Assembly (NCBI GenBank): GCA_020746875.1
Contig: JAGTJL010000019.1
Coordinates: 1,240,001-1,304,000, forward strand
Direction: 5' to 3'
Length of the DNA: 64,000 bases
From: Rhexocercosporidium sp. MPI-PUGE-AT-0058
Lineage: Eukaryota; Ascomycota; Leotiomycetes; Helotiales
Shown here: piece by piece, positions 52,924-64,000 of the stretch
How positions within the stretch are numbered: the first letter of the stretch is position 1
Layout of the letters: every line of letters begins with the position of its first letter
Notes under the pieces: model-generated
The model's database searches: none
What the model was told of the DNA's origin: nothing
Seen by the model: the letters and a program-made list of their open reading frames with translations, nothing else
Program-made: the position numbers and the translations under genes

Positions 52924-55900
52924 TTAACGAAAAGACCGCATGATTTTCCTCAACAACTCCGATGCCATCTGCACATCCTGTCTATCCGGACCAGTAGGCC
53001 CCGCGCGCAGAAGCTCGTTGAGAAGATCCTTGATCGAGTCGGCGTTAGAAGTGCTGCCGTAAAGAGGGGTGTTGGTTCGTATGCATTCTTGGTACCACTG
53101 CTCCATCACATACACCATGTGGCCAGCGAGGATCGATTTGCGATTCCCAATGAATGGCGGTGTAGTGTTCGACCACATCTCATTGAGGACTTGAAGAATG
53201 GCCTCCGGCGGGAACCCGACTTCAAGGAAGAGGTCTGGGAGCCAGGTACGGGGGCCAACTTGGTATTGCTTATTGACAGCATAAGTTTCGATAAGGGGGA
53301 TGATCATGTAGGGCGAGAAGGTCGTTTCGGAGCCATTCAATCGTTGTGCCATGTCGCGGACTTTAGTGATGACTGCTTCGTAGGGGGCTTGAGTAGAGCC
53401 AGGTTCGGCGGCAAGGTCATGTACTTGGTCGAGGAGTGATTGCCAAGTAGCGCGGATGTCAGCATCGTTGCGATGGTTGGCGACTTCGTAGATCTCGAGG
53501 CAGATATCGTAGTAGTTTGCGGCATCGGCGTATGAATTGTACAACTGTTATATGTCAGCATGACTCGAGAAAGGGGAAGAAAAACTTACCCGAGTGATAT
53601 CTAGAATTGGGCCATCGAGTTCTCCAACGAGTTTGGCTTTGGTTTCTGCGTCGCCTCGTGTTTCAGCTTTCACGTACTGGAGAAGCTCTTGCTGAATGTT
53701 AGCCACATCAAGAAGCTCAGTAACCTCATACAAGGTTACAGTTCTTGCCGCACGTCCGATGCCAACAGTATTAGCTGAAGCATTTGCCTTGGCTCTGCTG
53801 AGATATTCGATTCTTCTAGCCAGAGGAATATCGAAGTGACCCTGTGCCAAGGAAAATTGGACCTTCGCAGCGTCATAGAAGTTCTCGTGATGGACGTGGA
53901 ATCTCCAGAGGAGATCAGCTCGTTGAGGATCCATATGGGAAGACTTTTCCAGGTATTGAACGACAGAAGGAGAGTCAACGGCAAGCAGCATGTTCTCCCA
54001 CCCTTGAGCAAGATACCAGTCGTATAGATCGAATTGGAAAAGCTCGTCATCAGAATCATTGACTACGCTGTGTGCTTCATTGCGCTTCGTGGCCGCAAGA
54101 GTAAGTCGCCCGTCAATCATGTCCGGCTGAGACTTTGTATCAGCGTCTACAGCCTGGAGGATGGTATGGACAAGATCGTAGCACTGTTTCCGGAAGCCGT
54201 AGAGAGGTTCCCGAGCATCATTGGCAGGCTTGTTTTCGTTGACCCACGAGAGAGCTCTATTGCCTCGATCAGACTCCTTGGCGACCAGTAGAGCGAGACT
54301 GATAGCTCCAGCATAGAACTGAAGGTTGACGAATTGCTCCGCAGCATCTTTCAAATTCTGATATGACAATGCACCTGCAACTTGCTGGAAGAGTTTGAGA
54401 CTCTCGTTCAATAGCTTGCGGCCCATGTCGCTATTGGCACCAACACCCGCAGACTTCTTGAGATTCTCTTGTGCCTTGAAGATGATCACATCGTCAGCAC
54501 TGCAGAAGCTCCCGCAACGACGTCTCAGCGCTTCGGCCACAGTATCGACATTGGAGCCGTTGGCGATGTTCCGTGTAACGATAGCTTTAACCAGGGTCCT
54601 AGCAAGATCCTTGCCTTCGTCAGAAGCGAAGAGGCTCTCAAATGTAAGATCCCGAAGTCGTTGTTGTACTGGAGCATCCAGCTTAGACCAGATTTCGTCA
54701 ACTCTCTCATCGAACAACATCTCAACAAAAGAAATCCCTTCGATGATGCTAGAGTTGAGTTTCTGAAGGGAATGCAATGCCTGATGTTCGCCTTGAAGAG
54801 CAATTTCCTCCTGTTGGCTGGACACTCGTTGTAGACCTTCCGGACCAGCGAGACCTTCGATGAACGACTTGTTCTTTTCCAGGAAAGTCGCAAGCTTCGT
54901 AAGATCCTCTTGAATGCTGAGGAGCTTGGCGGAGTTAATGGTAGGTTTGATAATGGCAGGTGCACCCTTGATGGTGGGTAGTTCTTGAGTGATGACTGAT
55001 GCCTTCCAGACAGAGCGAACAAGTCTAGCCATGTACAAAGCCAGGCCCTCGTGCCGTGAAGAAGGCCGGACGTTATCAATAGCCTGTGATGGGCCCTCTG
55101 AGAGAGTGTTGTCATTCAGCGAAGGTCTTCCACCGAACTCAACAAAGCACTTCCGAGCCAGCTCCAATGTTTCAGGGTTGCTCAGTCGGGAGATTCTGGT
55201 GTCGCCAGGCGTGATGTCGTTTCCTTGTCCACAGGCAACGGCCAGAGCTGTGGCAGTAGTTTCAGCTCGTCCATAGTTCCGGATGAACTTCTTGATTTCC
55301 ATTTCTAGACCTTCATCCCCACCTTGGCTTCTGATCGCTGCTGCGAAAACATCCACAAGTCGTCTTCTGCGGATGATGTGAATACCGGTGTTTGTAAGAA
55401 CTGCGACTTCTTGAGGCGCCTCGTCGAATTGAACAGCGAGTTCGTTGCCAAAACCTATTGGTTGGTTCCCAGCAGCAAACGGTGGTGTAATGAGCCCAAC
55501 ATCTTCCATGTGACTTTGCAAATTCAGCCAGCATGCTTGCTCATAGTATTTCCCAGCTTCGTTCGACATTCGAGCTTGCAGGCTTATGCGACCAGTATCC
55601 GGGGCCGAGAGAAAGAGAGACTCGACAACATTCGAATCGTGCTTGCTGACGAAGCAAAAGAATAGTCCAGGTGGTAAGCGGATACCTCGTGTGGTGTAAG
55701 ACAAGGCGAGCGAGGAAGTCTCGGGGGCTTGATCTGAGCCACCAGGATATGCCTGCGATGTGGTCGGCCGGGAATCGAGTCGAGGAGGAAATTTGATATA
55801 TGTGACCAATAAACTTTGGGGTGCGGTTTGCGCAGTTGTATAACCATATCCACGAGTTGCGCTTATGAAGAGACGGCACCCGGTCTGCGTCGTAGCCATG

Positions 55901-57127
55901 AGATGAAGCTTCGAGCCCTCCTTCTGCGAGATTGGGCTGATAGAGACAATTTTCATGGAATTAGTGATGAGTCCTGACTGCGATACCATGTGACTGATAT
56001 CTCGCAAGCATTCTTGTCGTCTCTTCTCTATTGCCTGTGTAAGTGTGACTGGACTGTCCATGTGAAAGATGCGAATAGTCGACTCTGAAGAGAGGGTGTA
56101 GAGAAGGGCTCTGCTGTCATCCACAACCATCTGAACAACATGCTCTTGCGACTTCGTCCCCCATGGAAGTATAGACAGGTACCCAGGATTCGTGTGATTG
56201 ATCTTCCCTGTATTGCCCGCAAACCACTGCTCTTGTTGCTGATATGTGAGCTCATACACCTCGTTCAATTTCCCGGAAAAGAAGATACGCCCAGTCGCAG
56301 CAGAACCCTCAATGACCTGAACATTGATGCCTCTCGTTGACACTGACATCTTGGTCTGGTATAGAGTAATCGTCCTAACTCCCGTATTCTCCAATTTCGA
56401 GGTCAATGGTTGAGGTGCCAGCTTCGAAGCCACAGCAAGAAGTACCATCTCTGAAGTCGTAGCTACAACCAGCACATGTGTGATTTCTGGGAGAAAGACG
56501 CCCGCCTTTGGCTTGACCAATTTGACAGCCGTAATGCCATATGCCTGCTCCTCATAGCCGATGATCTCAGGATTTGGATCCGTATAGTCCCACATGTACA
56601 GCGCATTGTCAATCGTTACCCAGGCGTGGTTCAGCTCGGCGAACAAACCCATCATCGTCTGCACCTCCGCGCGGTTGTACTGGTCGAGGATTCGGTCGGG
56701 GATATCGTACATCCTTGTTCTTTGGAATGGCGACCAAGCTGCCTCGGCAGTATGGTGTGGAATGTCATAGTCTGAAGAGATGCCCTCTGTTCGCGCTCAT
56801 GATTAGTTTTGTTCTCGAAAGCAGGATGCCGGCGCACTCACGTCGGATGTAGCTGTCTATCTCAGGGAACTGTGCCTCTCTCGATAAGACGTCAGATATG
56901 GTTCGTGCAGCTCTGGAAATGGGTGTGATGGCAGTGGGAGGAGGTATTTGGCGCGATTGGGGGTTTGGGTTGCCATCGTTCGGGTTTGGGCCTGCAGCTG
57001 GTTGGCGCCCGCCTTGGGAGAAGAGCGGTTGACGGACTGGAGGGGCAGCAGGGAATCTCGAAGCTGCAGGTGTAGCAAAGTATGCGCCTGGGAGAGGCCT
57101 TTGAGGCGTAGCTGGAGGATATGCCAT
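52924..57127 (-). CDS. NUP170: Nucleoporin Nup170/Nup155, inner ring of the nuclear pore
   Basis: Three exons (56842-57127, 53590-56786, 52924-53544) give 1367 residues, the usual length for fungal Nup170 (~1300-1500). Residues ~1-75 are P/Q/N-rich and disordered. The start of the folded part reads ISSDYDIPHHTAEAAWSPF and IPDRILDQYNRAEVQTMMG, the conserved entry to the N-terminal beta-propeller; TIDNALYMWDY and the FSGKLNEVYELTYQQQEQWF segment belong to that propeller. From about residue 600 on, the protein is an alpha-solenoid (Nup133/Nup155-type C-terminal region) through to the last exon. It scaffolds the inner ring with Nup53, Nup157/170 paralogues and the pore-membrane anchors. The terminal intron is just 45 nt. 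All joins keep the frame open and nothing suggests damage. Confidence 0.93.
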
Positions 57128-58577
57128 GGTATAGGGTTTGTTGTTGAAGATAGACCTAGAGTTAAGCCAGGCGGTCGTCGCGGTCGCAGACTCTGCGTGA
57201 GGAGGAATCCGATATTAGAGAAAAGGCATATGGAGCTATCTGCGGTGTAGATTGGCAGGTCGAGAGATGTGCGACGGTGGTGAGAAAGGCAGTGGTTGTG
57301 GGTTGAGAAGCTGGGACTTGGGGAGCTGGCGAGGTCGAGAATAATTCTGGATGCGCCTCGACGCGTTGAGAGGCTGGTGCTTGGTGGTTGGCCAAAAATT
57401 GTTCCGGTAGGGTCACGTGTTGTCCAAAGCAATAGGAACCAAATTGGCCGAGCCGACCTATTGTGAGCGGAGACTATTGTTGAGGAGGTTCAAAGAGAAA
57501 TGAAAATTATATAAATAGACTTAGCCATCTGGAACAACAGCACGACTACGTGCTATGTACAAGTTTCCTCTCCAGTGGACAAACCTGCGGTTGAAGTCCT
57601 CCTCAGCCTCACGACGCAAAAACTGTGAATCTCGGCATCAACACCACATTAGATCGCATGCAATCAACAACTGTTGCAGTGGTAGATTTAGAATAACAGT
57701 ATCACAAATAATTCAGTTGCGCGAGAAGCGATGAGAAGGATCTCCGACTGCACTTGAAAGATTCAGCCTTGTACTTGTACACCCACTGGGTATCAAAAAG
57801 ATCCTGAACTTGGATATATGGATATACCTTTGATCTCTTTAAAACCACTACAACTGTTCCGGAACGCACTTAAAAATCCGAACACCCCATCTCCAGCGCT
57901 ATTTTTCTCCCCACCTCAAATTGCATTCGCTTCTGTCAGTTTTGTCGTCTGAATGTGGCTCACAGTATTCTCCTTTAGTATCTGAAGTTGCAAATCTTAG
58001 ACCATCGGCCCCCGAAACAAGCTTTCCGCCTATCCTGTTGCTCTCTAAACCTCATATACTGTCATTGATTTGTCGGCATACCTGCAGCCAATTGTCTTTT
58101 ATTTCTTTGAAAGGCCCCGAACGGAGGGGAAGCAAGTGTGGTTGCCTCCTTAGGTAGTTGATCCACTTTTCAATCGTCCCAGATCTGCAAGTCAAACGCA
58201 CGACAAATTCAAGACAAATTCAAGACAAATAGCACTAGGATCGCGAGTCCTGACAACGTAAATACTGCGTTGTGAGTGGTGCTCCACAAATGCAGAAGGG
58301 AGGTAAGCGGGAGCTTACCTCGCTAAACCACCCTATGGTGTCAGGGGTCACTCCCCAAGCGGTGTTGACTTTCTGTGCGTCTGCAGTGTAGAATGGGTCT
58401 TGATTTGACATTATGCCGGACCAATATTCGGCTTTGCAAATCATCTGGAGAGGGAGGTATTGCAATTTTGTATAAATACTAACCATGAATCCCCGTCGGA
58501 TCTTTCACTCGCCCCCCCTCTCCAATATCATCGCTTCATCAGCCAAAGCTTCCAAATCTCTTCCTCACTAGACAAGC
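57128..58577. other. Intergenic region
   Basis: Shared upstream region of the divergent Nup170 and aldo-keto reductase genes, about 1.45 kb. A direct repeat of CAAATTCAAGA-like units lies at 58204-58228. No gene is supported, including the frame at 58235-58486. Confidence 0.45.
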
Positions 58578-59906
58578 ATGGCATCACCAAACCCTCCAAA
58601 CCCGGCATCTGCAACACCAGTAGCAGTAGCTCTCTCCATTGGCACATCCTCCTGGGATTCCACTCCAAGCAGCATAGCATTCCAGGACGCTATCATTCCC
58701 TTGATGCGGACTCATGCCATAACTCGACTCGATACAGCACGAATCTATGTGAGCATTTCTTTCCCACCTCGCAGAGAAATTGTCATGTTTCTTCCTATTT
58801 TTCTCTTGTCCCACACATATTCTTCTCCACATTGGGATCGTCACTTACAGCCAACACTTCGCAGGGCCAGGGTGCTTCCGAAACAGCAATTGGAAAACAA
58901 AATCTCGCAGCTGAATTCACAATCACCACCAAAGCACCAGGTGGCATACCCGGATCTGGGGAAGCAGACAGCATCATCGCTGCAGCTAGAGCAAGCTTCG
59001 ATGCCTTGAAAGTAGATAAGGTAAGTGTTCTTCTTAAATCCCAACTAGATGAGCTCAAGTCTTAACCTTACGCTGTATCTAGGTTCACATCTACCTTCTT
59101 CATGGCCCAGATGAGTCCGTCTCAATCTCAGAAACATACTCCGCGATCCAGACACTGTATAACGAAGGTCGTTTCCAAAAGGTCAGCACCCCCAATCACT
59201 TTGCTCTTCCTCTTTACTCCTCCCTCCACCTCTATTCTTGCTCAATTCCAAACCCTAACACTCCCACCAGTTCGGCCTCTCAAACTTCTCCCCCTCCCAG
59301 GTCGACGCCTTCCACGCCCACGCCAAAACCCACTCCCTCATCCTCCCCACCATCTACCAAAGCACCTACAGTGCCGCCCTGCGTTTAAACGAAACCCTCC
59401 TCTTCCCAACCCTCCGCGAGCTGGGGATGTCCATCCAAGCATATTCCCCGCTAGCCATGGGATTTCTAGCGAAATCATCTACTGCATTCGCTGAATCCTC
59501 TCAGCTTGATCAAAGCGGTGCAGAGGGAAAGGATGGACTAGGAGCGCGATGGGATGCAAAGACACCAATTGGCCGTGTTCATCGCCTTGTCTTCGAAAAG
59601 CCGGAATACATCGCCATGCTTCAGGAATGGGAGAAATTATCAGTCGAGAGCGGAGTGTGTCAAGTTGGACTGGCATATCGCTGGGTGAAGTATCATTCTT
59701 TCCTCGATGGAGAGAAAGGGGATGAGATGATTCTCGGTGCGAGCAGTAAGGTACAGTTTGTAGAAGCCATAGCGGAGATTGAACGGGGGCCTTTAGAGCG
59801 TTGGGTGGTGAAGAGAATTGAGGGGCTTTGGGAGGGTGTCAAGGAGGTTGCTGAGGTCGATAATCTTAGGGCTTTTAAGCTGGCGATGGGCGAGGGGAGT
59901 AAGTGA
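58578..59906 (+). CDS. Aldo-keto reductase, AKR7-like
   Basis: Four exons (58578-58748, 58865-59020, 59083-59181, 59271-59906) give 353 residues. The (beta/alpha)8 fold of aldo-keto reductases is evident with the full catalytic tetrad: the aspartate in ITRLDTARIY, the tyrosine ending that motif, the lysine in ITTKAPG and the histidine in IYLLHGPDE. Later landmarks are FGLSNFSPSQV, LPTIYQSTYSAAL and SIQAYSPLAMG, as in the AKR7 (aflatoxin aldehyde reductase-like) group, and LAYRWVKYHSFL with the ILGASS NADPH-binding turn near the C-terminus. Such enzymes reduce aldehydes and ketones with NADPH in the cytosol, usually for detoxification. The specific substrate cannot be told. Exon 1 ends exactly after the catalytic tyrosine. 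Confidence 0.9.
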
Positions 59907-62144
59907 TAGATTGGCTTAGAACGGCATGTCTTCCCGGCAATGAAATGATTTGGTGATGAATCGTGGTTACGATAATTCTGTTCCTTCAGTCTAGTGCATT
60001 GGATGTGATAAGAGTGAATTTCCGAATATGACAGAAATTATTCCACGTTTATACGTTACTTCTGTCTATATCTACAACTTATGGTACATTATAAATATAA
60101 TTAGATTTACCACATTCTCTCTCAGTGGGGGTTCGGGGAATCAACTTGTGGCTTGCTGGCTCAGATGTTGGCGAAATCGAAAAAAGAAAGCAGAAGCTGA
60201 TTCCCACCAACTTAAAAACGAGGAAATTGAATATACAGACATGGATTGGTTTATTGGAAGGCTTTGGTTTCGTTTTTTTTCTTTCTTTTGTATGTCCCTT
60301 TCCGTATATATTAACACTATGAGAGAGAAGTGCGGACATGGACTTAAATTAGGACTTCCTTACCTTTAATATGCTTCCAGGTTACTTCGCGGCTCGTGGC
60401 CTAATTACGCTTTTTCAAAATGTCAACCCTTTTTGGGGGAGGAGCCCTCGCGGAACAGCTATCACTAAGTATGCTCGGCTAATCAAGGAGAGACTACGCT
60501 CCCAGATGGGCTACGGAGTAGGGGTACGGGCACGGGTACATACCAAACACTTAAAATGATATATCCTATCTGGAGAAATTGGTAGTATCTTGAATTTCCG
60601 GACAGCAAACCTTCTGGAATTCAAAAGTGACAGGGGGTGGGAAAAAAGAAAGAAAAAAAAAAGAGAGAAAAAACTCCATAGTGGATGATAATTGTATATA
60701 TTAGCTAGCTATGCTTTAGATTTGATAGTGGGAACTGTTGAGACAATGGGTAAAGAGAACTCTGGATTTCATGCCATCAAATTAATGATTCTTCGCTAAA
60801 TATACTTCCATGATGACCCGCGTTAGACATGAATTGGGTCTATTGAGGCTTGGTTTTGCAATATTGCTTTCCTGTCGCCAGCAATGCTTCAGAAGAAGGT
60901 GCTGCTTCATCATACAAGAAATAATGATAGAAAAGTGAGGATGTGAATAAGAGAAGTGGGATCACTCACACTTCCAATCTGGCAGGACTTTATTTGCTTG
61001 ATCTATGGTGTACATCCGTGTATCTATGCTAATAAAACAGTCAAGGGCGGCCAATTCCTGATCACGGAGCCTGTGGTGGTGTGGTTGATGAATTGGGAAG
61101 GAACGGGGTGGTGGTGATGGTGGAGGTAGTGTGGTGGGAAAGATACCCGAGATAGGAAGCGATGACAGGCAGTTGGGAACGACGCATGTTCAGACGGGGG
61201 GAGGATGTTTCCAAATAGCAACCCTTTACCCAAGACCATGTCTCAGCGAGAGCCCTGAATGACGAGAAAGATAATCGAGATCATGAAGACGACATGAGAC
61301 GAGATGATAATCAGAGATGCGGACGCAGTGGAATATAGCCGATACATTTAAAGTATAGCGATAGCGCTGAGATATCGTGGACCCGTCAAGACTCGAGCCT
61401 TGCTTGATTGCTTGATGGATCTGCTGCGGCGTGTTGGGTCTGACTTGTTGTGGTTCGGGGCAGGATAGGACGACTTCAGCCAGCTTCTCGGAGCAAAACA
61501 AGAGATAGGTAGAGGGCATGGGCATCAGGCTCTCCTCATGTCAAGGCGAACTTGACCTGGAAAATCTGCACGGGTGGGCAGTGCGAATAGACACTTGGAT
61601 TCTTCAGCCATCGTTGCTGACAAATCCATAATTCAAGGTCATTGGAGCTGGCATTGGTCGAGGAACCTCACGTTCAGTCGGGTGGGGGGTGGATATGAAG
61701 AAAGATAGAGTGCGTTTTGTGTGAGAAGGTTGGCAGCCAGTCTGACCTGAAGAGAGACGGTGTTGGAGCATAGATAGCATTAGACCCTATGTGTCGGAAA
61801 GGGAACTTGGCCTCAAGACTCAAGAGATCCTTTGCAATTGAGCAGCCATCTACTGCTAGACACTTGGCCATTGAGAAACAGTCCCAAGCTTCATCCTCGT
61901 CTAATGACCCTCATGATTTCCTCAGGAGCCAGCCCATTCATTGGCAGCAACTACCTACCCCACGGAGTTCTAACCTTCACCAGTAACGGCATCGGGCCTT
62001 CCGCGCAACAATCAAGAAACTTACCTACCCACGTGCGAGCGAATTCCTAGAGCTTTCACAGAGCGCGAGATTGACCTCTTGCAATCAACCATCGTCCATC
62101 CCATCGATTATCATAGCACTACCCACATCAGACCACTACAAACC
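59907..62144. other. Intergenic region of 2.2 kb
   Basis: No supportable gene. An A-rich run (AAAGAAAGAAAAAAAA-like, about 60644-60672) and TGTG/GGTGG-rich low-complexity stretch near 61070-61130 are visible. It includes the promoter of the coiled-coil protein gene. Confidence 0.45.
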
Positions 62145-63434
62145 ATGGCTAATTTCACTATGTCCAGCAACTCTTACCAGAACGAGAATGAAAGCCGGGA
62201 TATAACGCCGCACTCATTGGCACTCCGCACGGTTCACAGCATCGAGAGTCTCGATATGACTTCTGCTGCAATTGTACGCTTTCATTCCATGCCACAGCCA
62301 TACAGTAAGAGTGCCAACAAGAGTACCACCAAGCAGTGCATACTGGATATCACCATTCCCGAAGAACAAAGCTGCCGCGTCCCCCAAGCCTTGAAACAGA
62401 TCGAGAACACCCAGCCCCAAAAAGAGACATCCGACATGAAGCTCTCATTCAAAAGTGTCGCAAATGTCCACCAAGACCAGCAGCCATCTTATTCCAAGGA
62501 TCCATTCGACTTCAGCCAATCCCACGATCTGAGCACGAAGAAACCAATCTCCCTCTCCGAACACATGTTCGACCAGATAGAGCATTTCGCCGACCTCGCC
62601 AAACGAGCGGCCCTAACCCATAACCCAAATGCCCTGGATCACATCGATGACATCGCAGACTGCGCTACAGGTCTAGCAATAGACCTCCTTGAAGCTCAAG
62701 TCGAGATCGAGCGGATCAAGAAGCAGTACGAGGTCGATCACGTCAGAGTCGAAGATGCCGTCTTCGCTCTCCGAACATCTAGAATAAAACTCGAAGGCGA
62801 GCGTGACCGTGTTCAGGACCTTGCAGCTCGATTGAACGGTATCAAGTTTGATCATATGACTGCATTGGCGAAATACCAGGTTCAAAAAGCGCAGTATGAG
62901 TACCAAGCTGAAGAGTCTCAGAAGTTGCGGAGGACCTACAGGCGTGCTGTTGCGGAACTTGAGGCGACGAAGGAGGAGAGGGAGAAAGAGCTGGTCATGA
63001 TGGCCACCCAGATGTGGAATTTGAAGCTCATGGTCGGAGATATGTTCGCCAGGAGCGAGTGGACGCTGAGAGATGGTGTGTTGAAAGCCGGGGAGGAGAT
63101 TGACTTTACCCTCGCTAGGCTCGAGAATATCATGAATGCCAGTATCAAGTCTAGGAACTGGGCCAAAGACTTCCAAGAGTCCAGTGATGATTCAGCACCT
63201 AGTGAGAGACCTCTCGATTCTTGGGCATTGATGACGAAAGACAGCCAGGACTCGCTTCACAAACTGCAAGTCGATCAAGAGCTTTTGGCGCGGAATGATA
63301 TGGAGTATAACGCAGGTTGCGGCTCCTGTGTCAGCGAGAATGATGAGGGGAGTTCTAAGGCGATTGTGTTGGATGGTGAAGATAGGAGGATGCAGGAAGA
63401 TTCTTATTGGCATGAAGGCGAGTATCATTTCTAG
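62145..63434 (+). CDS. Coiled-coil protein of unknown function, 429 residues
   Basis: Single exon. I do not recognise a family. Residues 1-140 are polar, N/S/T-rich and likely disordered. Residues ~165-320 form a long predicted coiled coil with heptad-like charged and hydrophobic spacing (EAQVEIERIKKQYEVDHV; LEGERDRVQDLAARL; KLRRTYRRAVAELEATKEER). The tail is acidic and disordered (ENDEGSSK). No signal peptide or membrane segment. Length and layout fit a cytoskeletal, septal or organisational scaffold, but that is inference only. This ATG was chosen over the upstream one at 62079 because it is preceded by an A-rich ACC context and the extra 22 residues look random. Confidence 0.65.
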   Translation: MANFTMSSNSYQNENESRDITPHSLALRTVHSIESLDMTSAAIVRFHSMPQPYSKSANKSTTKQCILDITIPEEQSCRVPQALKQIENTQPQKETSDMKLSFKSVANVHQDQQPSYSKDPFDFSQSHDLSTKKPISLSEHMFDQIEHFADLAKRAALTHNPNALDHIDDIADCATGLAIDLLEAQVEIERIKKQYEVDHVRVEDAVFALRTSRIKLEGERDRVQDLAARLNGIKFDHMTALAKYQVQKAQYEYQAEESQKLRRTYRRAVAELEATKEEREKELVMMATQMWNLKLMVGDMFARSEWTLRDGVLKAGEEIDFTLARLENIMNASIKSRNWAKDFQESSDDSAPSERPLDSWALMTKDSQDSLHKLQVDQELLARNDMEYNAGCGSCVSENDEGSSKAIVLDGEDRRMQEDSYWHEGEYHF

Positions 63435-63688
63435 GACTACTGATTATGCCCATTCCTTGCCAGCAAAAGTGGAGGATCATACTTTGGATGAGGGAAGGAT
63501 AGCATGAGATAGTGCTTACTAGTGTATGACGCTTCAGAACTATAGTATCAATAGAGGGCCTGAGAGTAAATGACCATCAAAACGTTCTGGCATTGCACTA
63601 TCACTGCAAGACTTGCGGCATTTAGTCAAGAGCATGAATAGTTCCATCATTCCACACCCCGGACTCCTACAACCCAGACTTTCTTCCT
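63435..63688. other. Short intergenic spacer between convergent genes
   Basis: About 250 bp between the coiled-coil gene and the gene leaving the window on the other strand. Only 3' flanks are expected here. Confidence 0.5.
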
Positions 63689-64000
63689 TCAAACAACTAA
63701 CTCTAGCTCTCCTTCATCCTCCTCCCAAATCCTACTCGGACTAACAGCCGGACTCGTAGCGATCTTCGGCCGACTCATAAACACACTCTCGTAATCCGGA
63801 TCTCCCTCCATCAACTCCACACTCGCACCCCCAACCTCAGGCGTTGCAACAGTCTCTTCCTCGACCTTCGGGAAATAACTCGACTCCCTCTGCTTCTTCT
63901 TCGCATCCTTTACGCTCCTCCGCCGCTCGATCTGCGCTTTCTTCTGCGCGGCCTCGAACCCAGCCATGCTCTTCCTCGTCCGCTCAATCAGATCGGCGTG
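63689..64000 (-). CDS. 3' end of a gene leaving the window, possibly a HAUS6-like (augmin) protein
   Basis: The last 103 codons of a minus-strand gene; the start is outside. The frame is open to the window edge. Visible features are DLIERTRKSMAGFEAAQKKA followed by QIERRRSVKDAKKKQRESSY, a basic helix with an R-R-R-S site, and an acidic tail ending EDEGELELVV. I have a weak memory of this type of tail in fungal HAUS augmin-like complex subunit 6 proteins, which act in spindle microtubule nucleation. It is not enough to name the gene; other coiled-coil proteins may share such a tail. Confidence 0.6.
   Translation of the reverse strand, partial: HADLIERTRKSMAGFEAAQKKAQIERRRSVKDAKKKQRESSYFPKVEEETVATPEVGGASVELMEGDPDYESVFMSRPKIATSPAVSPSRIWEEDEGELELVV

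Noticed and set aside
1..64000. CRISPR array, prophage or bacterial operon structure
   Set aside because: No regular spaced repeats or bacterial gene layout; spliced fungal genes run across the whole window.

Overview
The window looks like nuclear DNA of a filamentous ascomycete (Pezizomycotina; a leotiomycete relative is my impression only). Genes are split by short introns, mostly 45-125 nt with GT-AG ends and CTAAC/CTGAC-like branch sites. There are two Zn2Cys6 regulators, an NmrA-like protein, a DUF3176 membrane protein, an EXPERA protein and a full Nup170. Nothing bacterial, no rRNA or convincing tRNA, and no CRISPR array was found. For most genes I rebuilt exon structures by joining frames at splice sites; the summed exons give intact open frames.

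Layout. 1-4.8 kb: no convincing gene. 4.8-8.4 kb: divergent housekeeping pair, mitoribosomal S21 (MRP21) and an RBM25-like splicing factor. 9.2-10.4 kb: NmrA-like protein. 12.3-13.3 kb: acidic repeat protein. 13.9-17.9 kb: a 102-residue two-exon protein, an Upc2-type Zn2Cys6 factor and a TMEM97/EXPERA protein. 20.4-31.9 kb: a compact carbohydrate-use cluster: DUF2264 protein, MFS importer, Zn2Cys6 regulator, GH88 unsaturated glucuronyl hydrolase and secreted GH5 hydrolase. 32.5-34.9 kb: DUF3176 protein. 35.5-47 kb: an accessory zone with two broken nucleotidyltransferase-like genes, an F-box-like gene, small inverted-repeat elements and one large broken gene. 47.3-48.2 kb: enoyl-CoA hydratase. 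50.5-64 kb: a MYND protein, a small secreted protein, Nup170, an aldo-keto reductase, a coiled-coil protein and the 3' end of a gene that leaves the window.

The most interesting system is the 20.4-31.9 kb cluster. GH5 has a signal peptide, while GH88 and the DUF2264 protein have none. This suggests that a uronic-acid-containing glycan is cut outside the cell, acidic oligosaccharides are imported by the Dal5/Fen2-type carrier, and the last cuts are made in the cytosol under the local regulator. The heptamer ATCGGGG occurs in all three upstream regions of the cluster. No polysaccharide lyase, which GH88 normally needs, lies in the window.

The second theme is decay. Several accessory genes carry stop codons or frame changes, some at homopolymers. 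One such frame change lies in the RBM25-like gene, which is probably essential, so base-level assembly errors must be separated from true pseudogenes.
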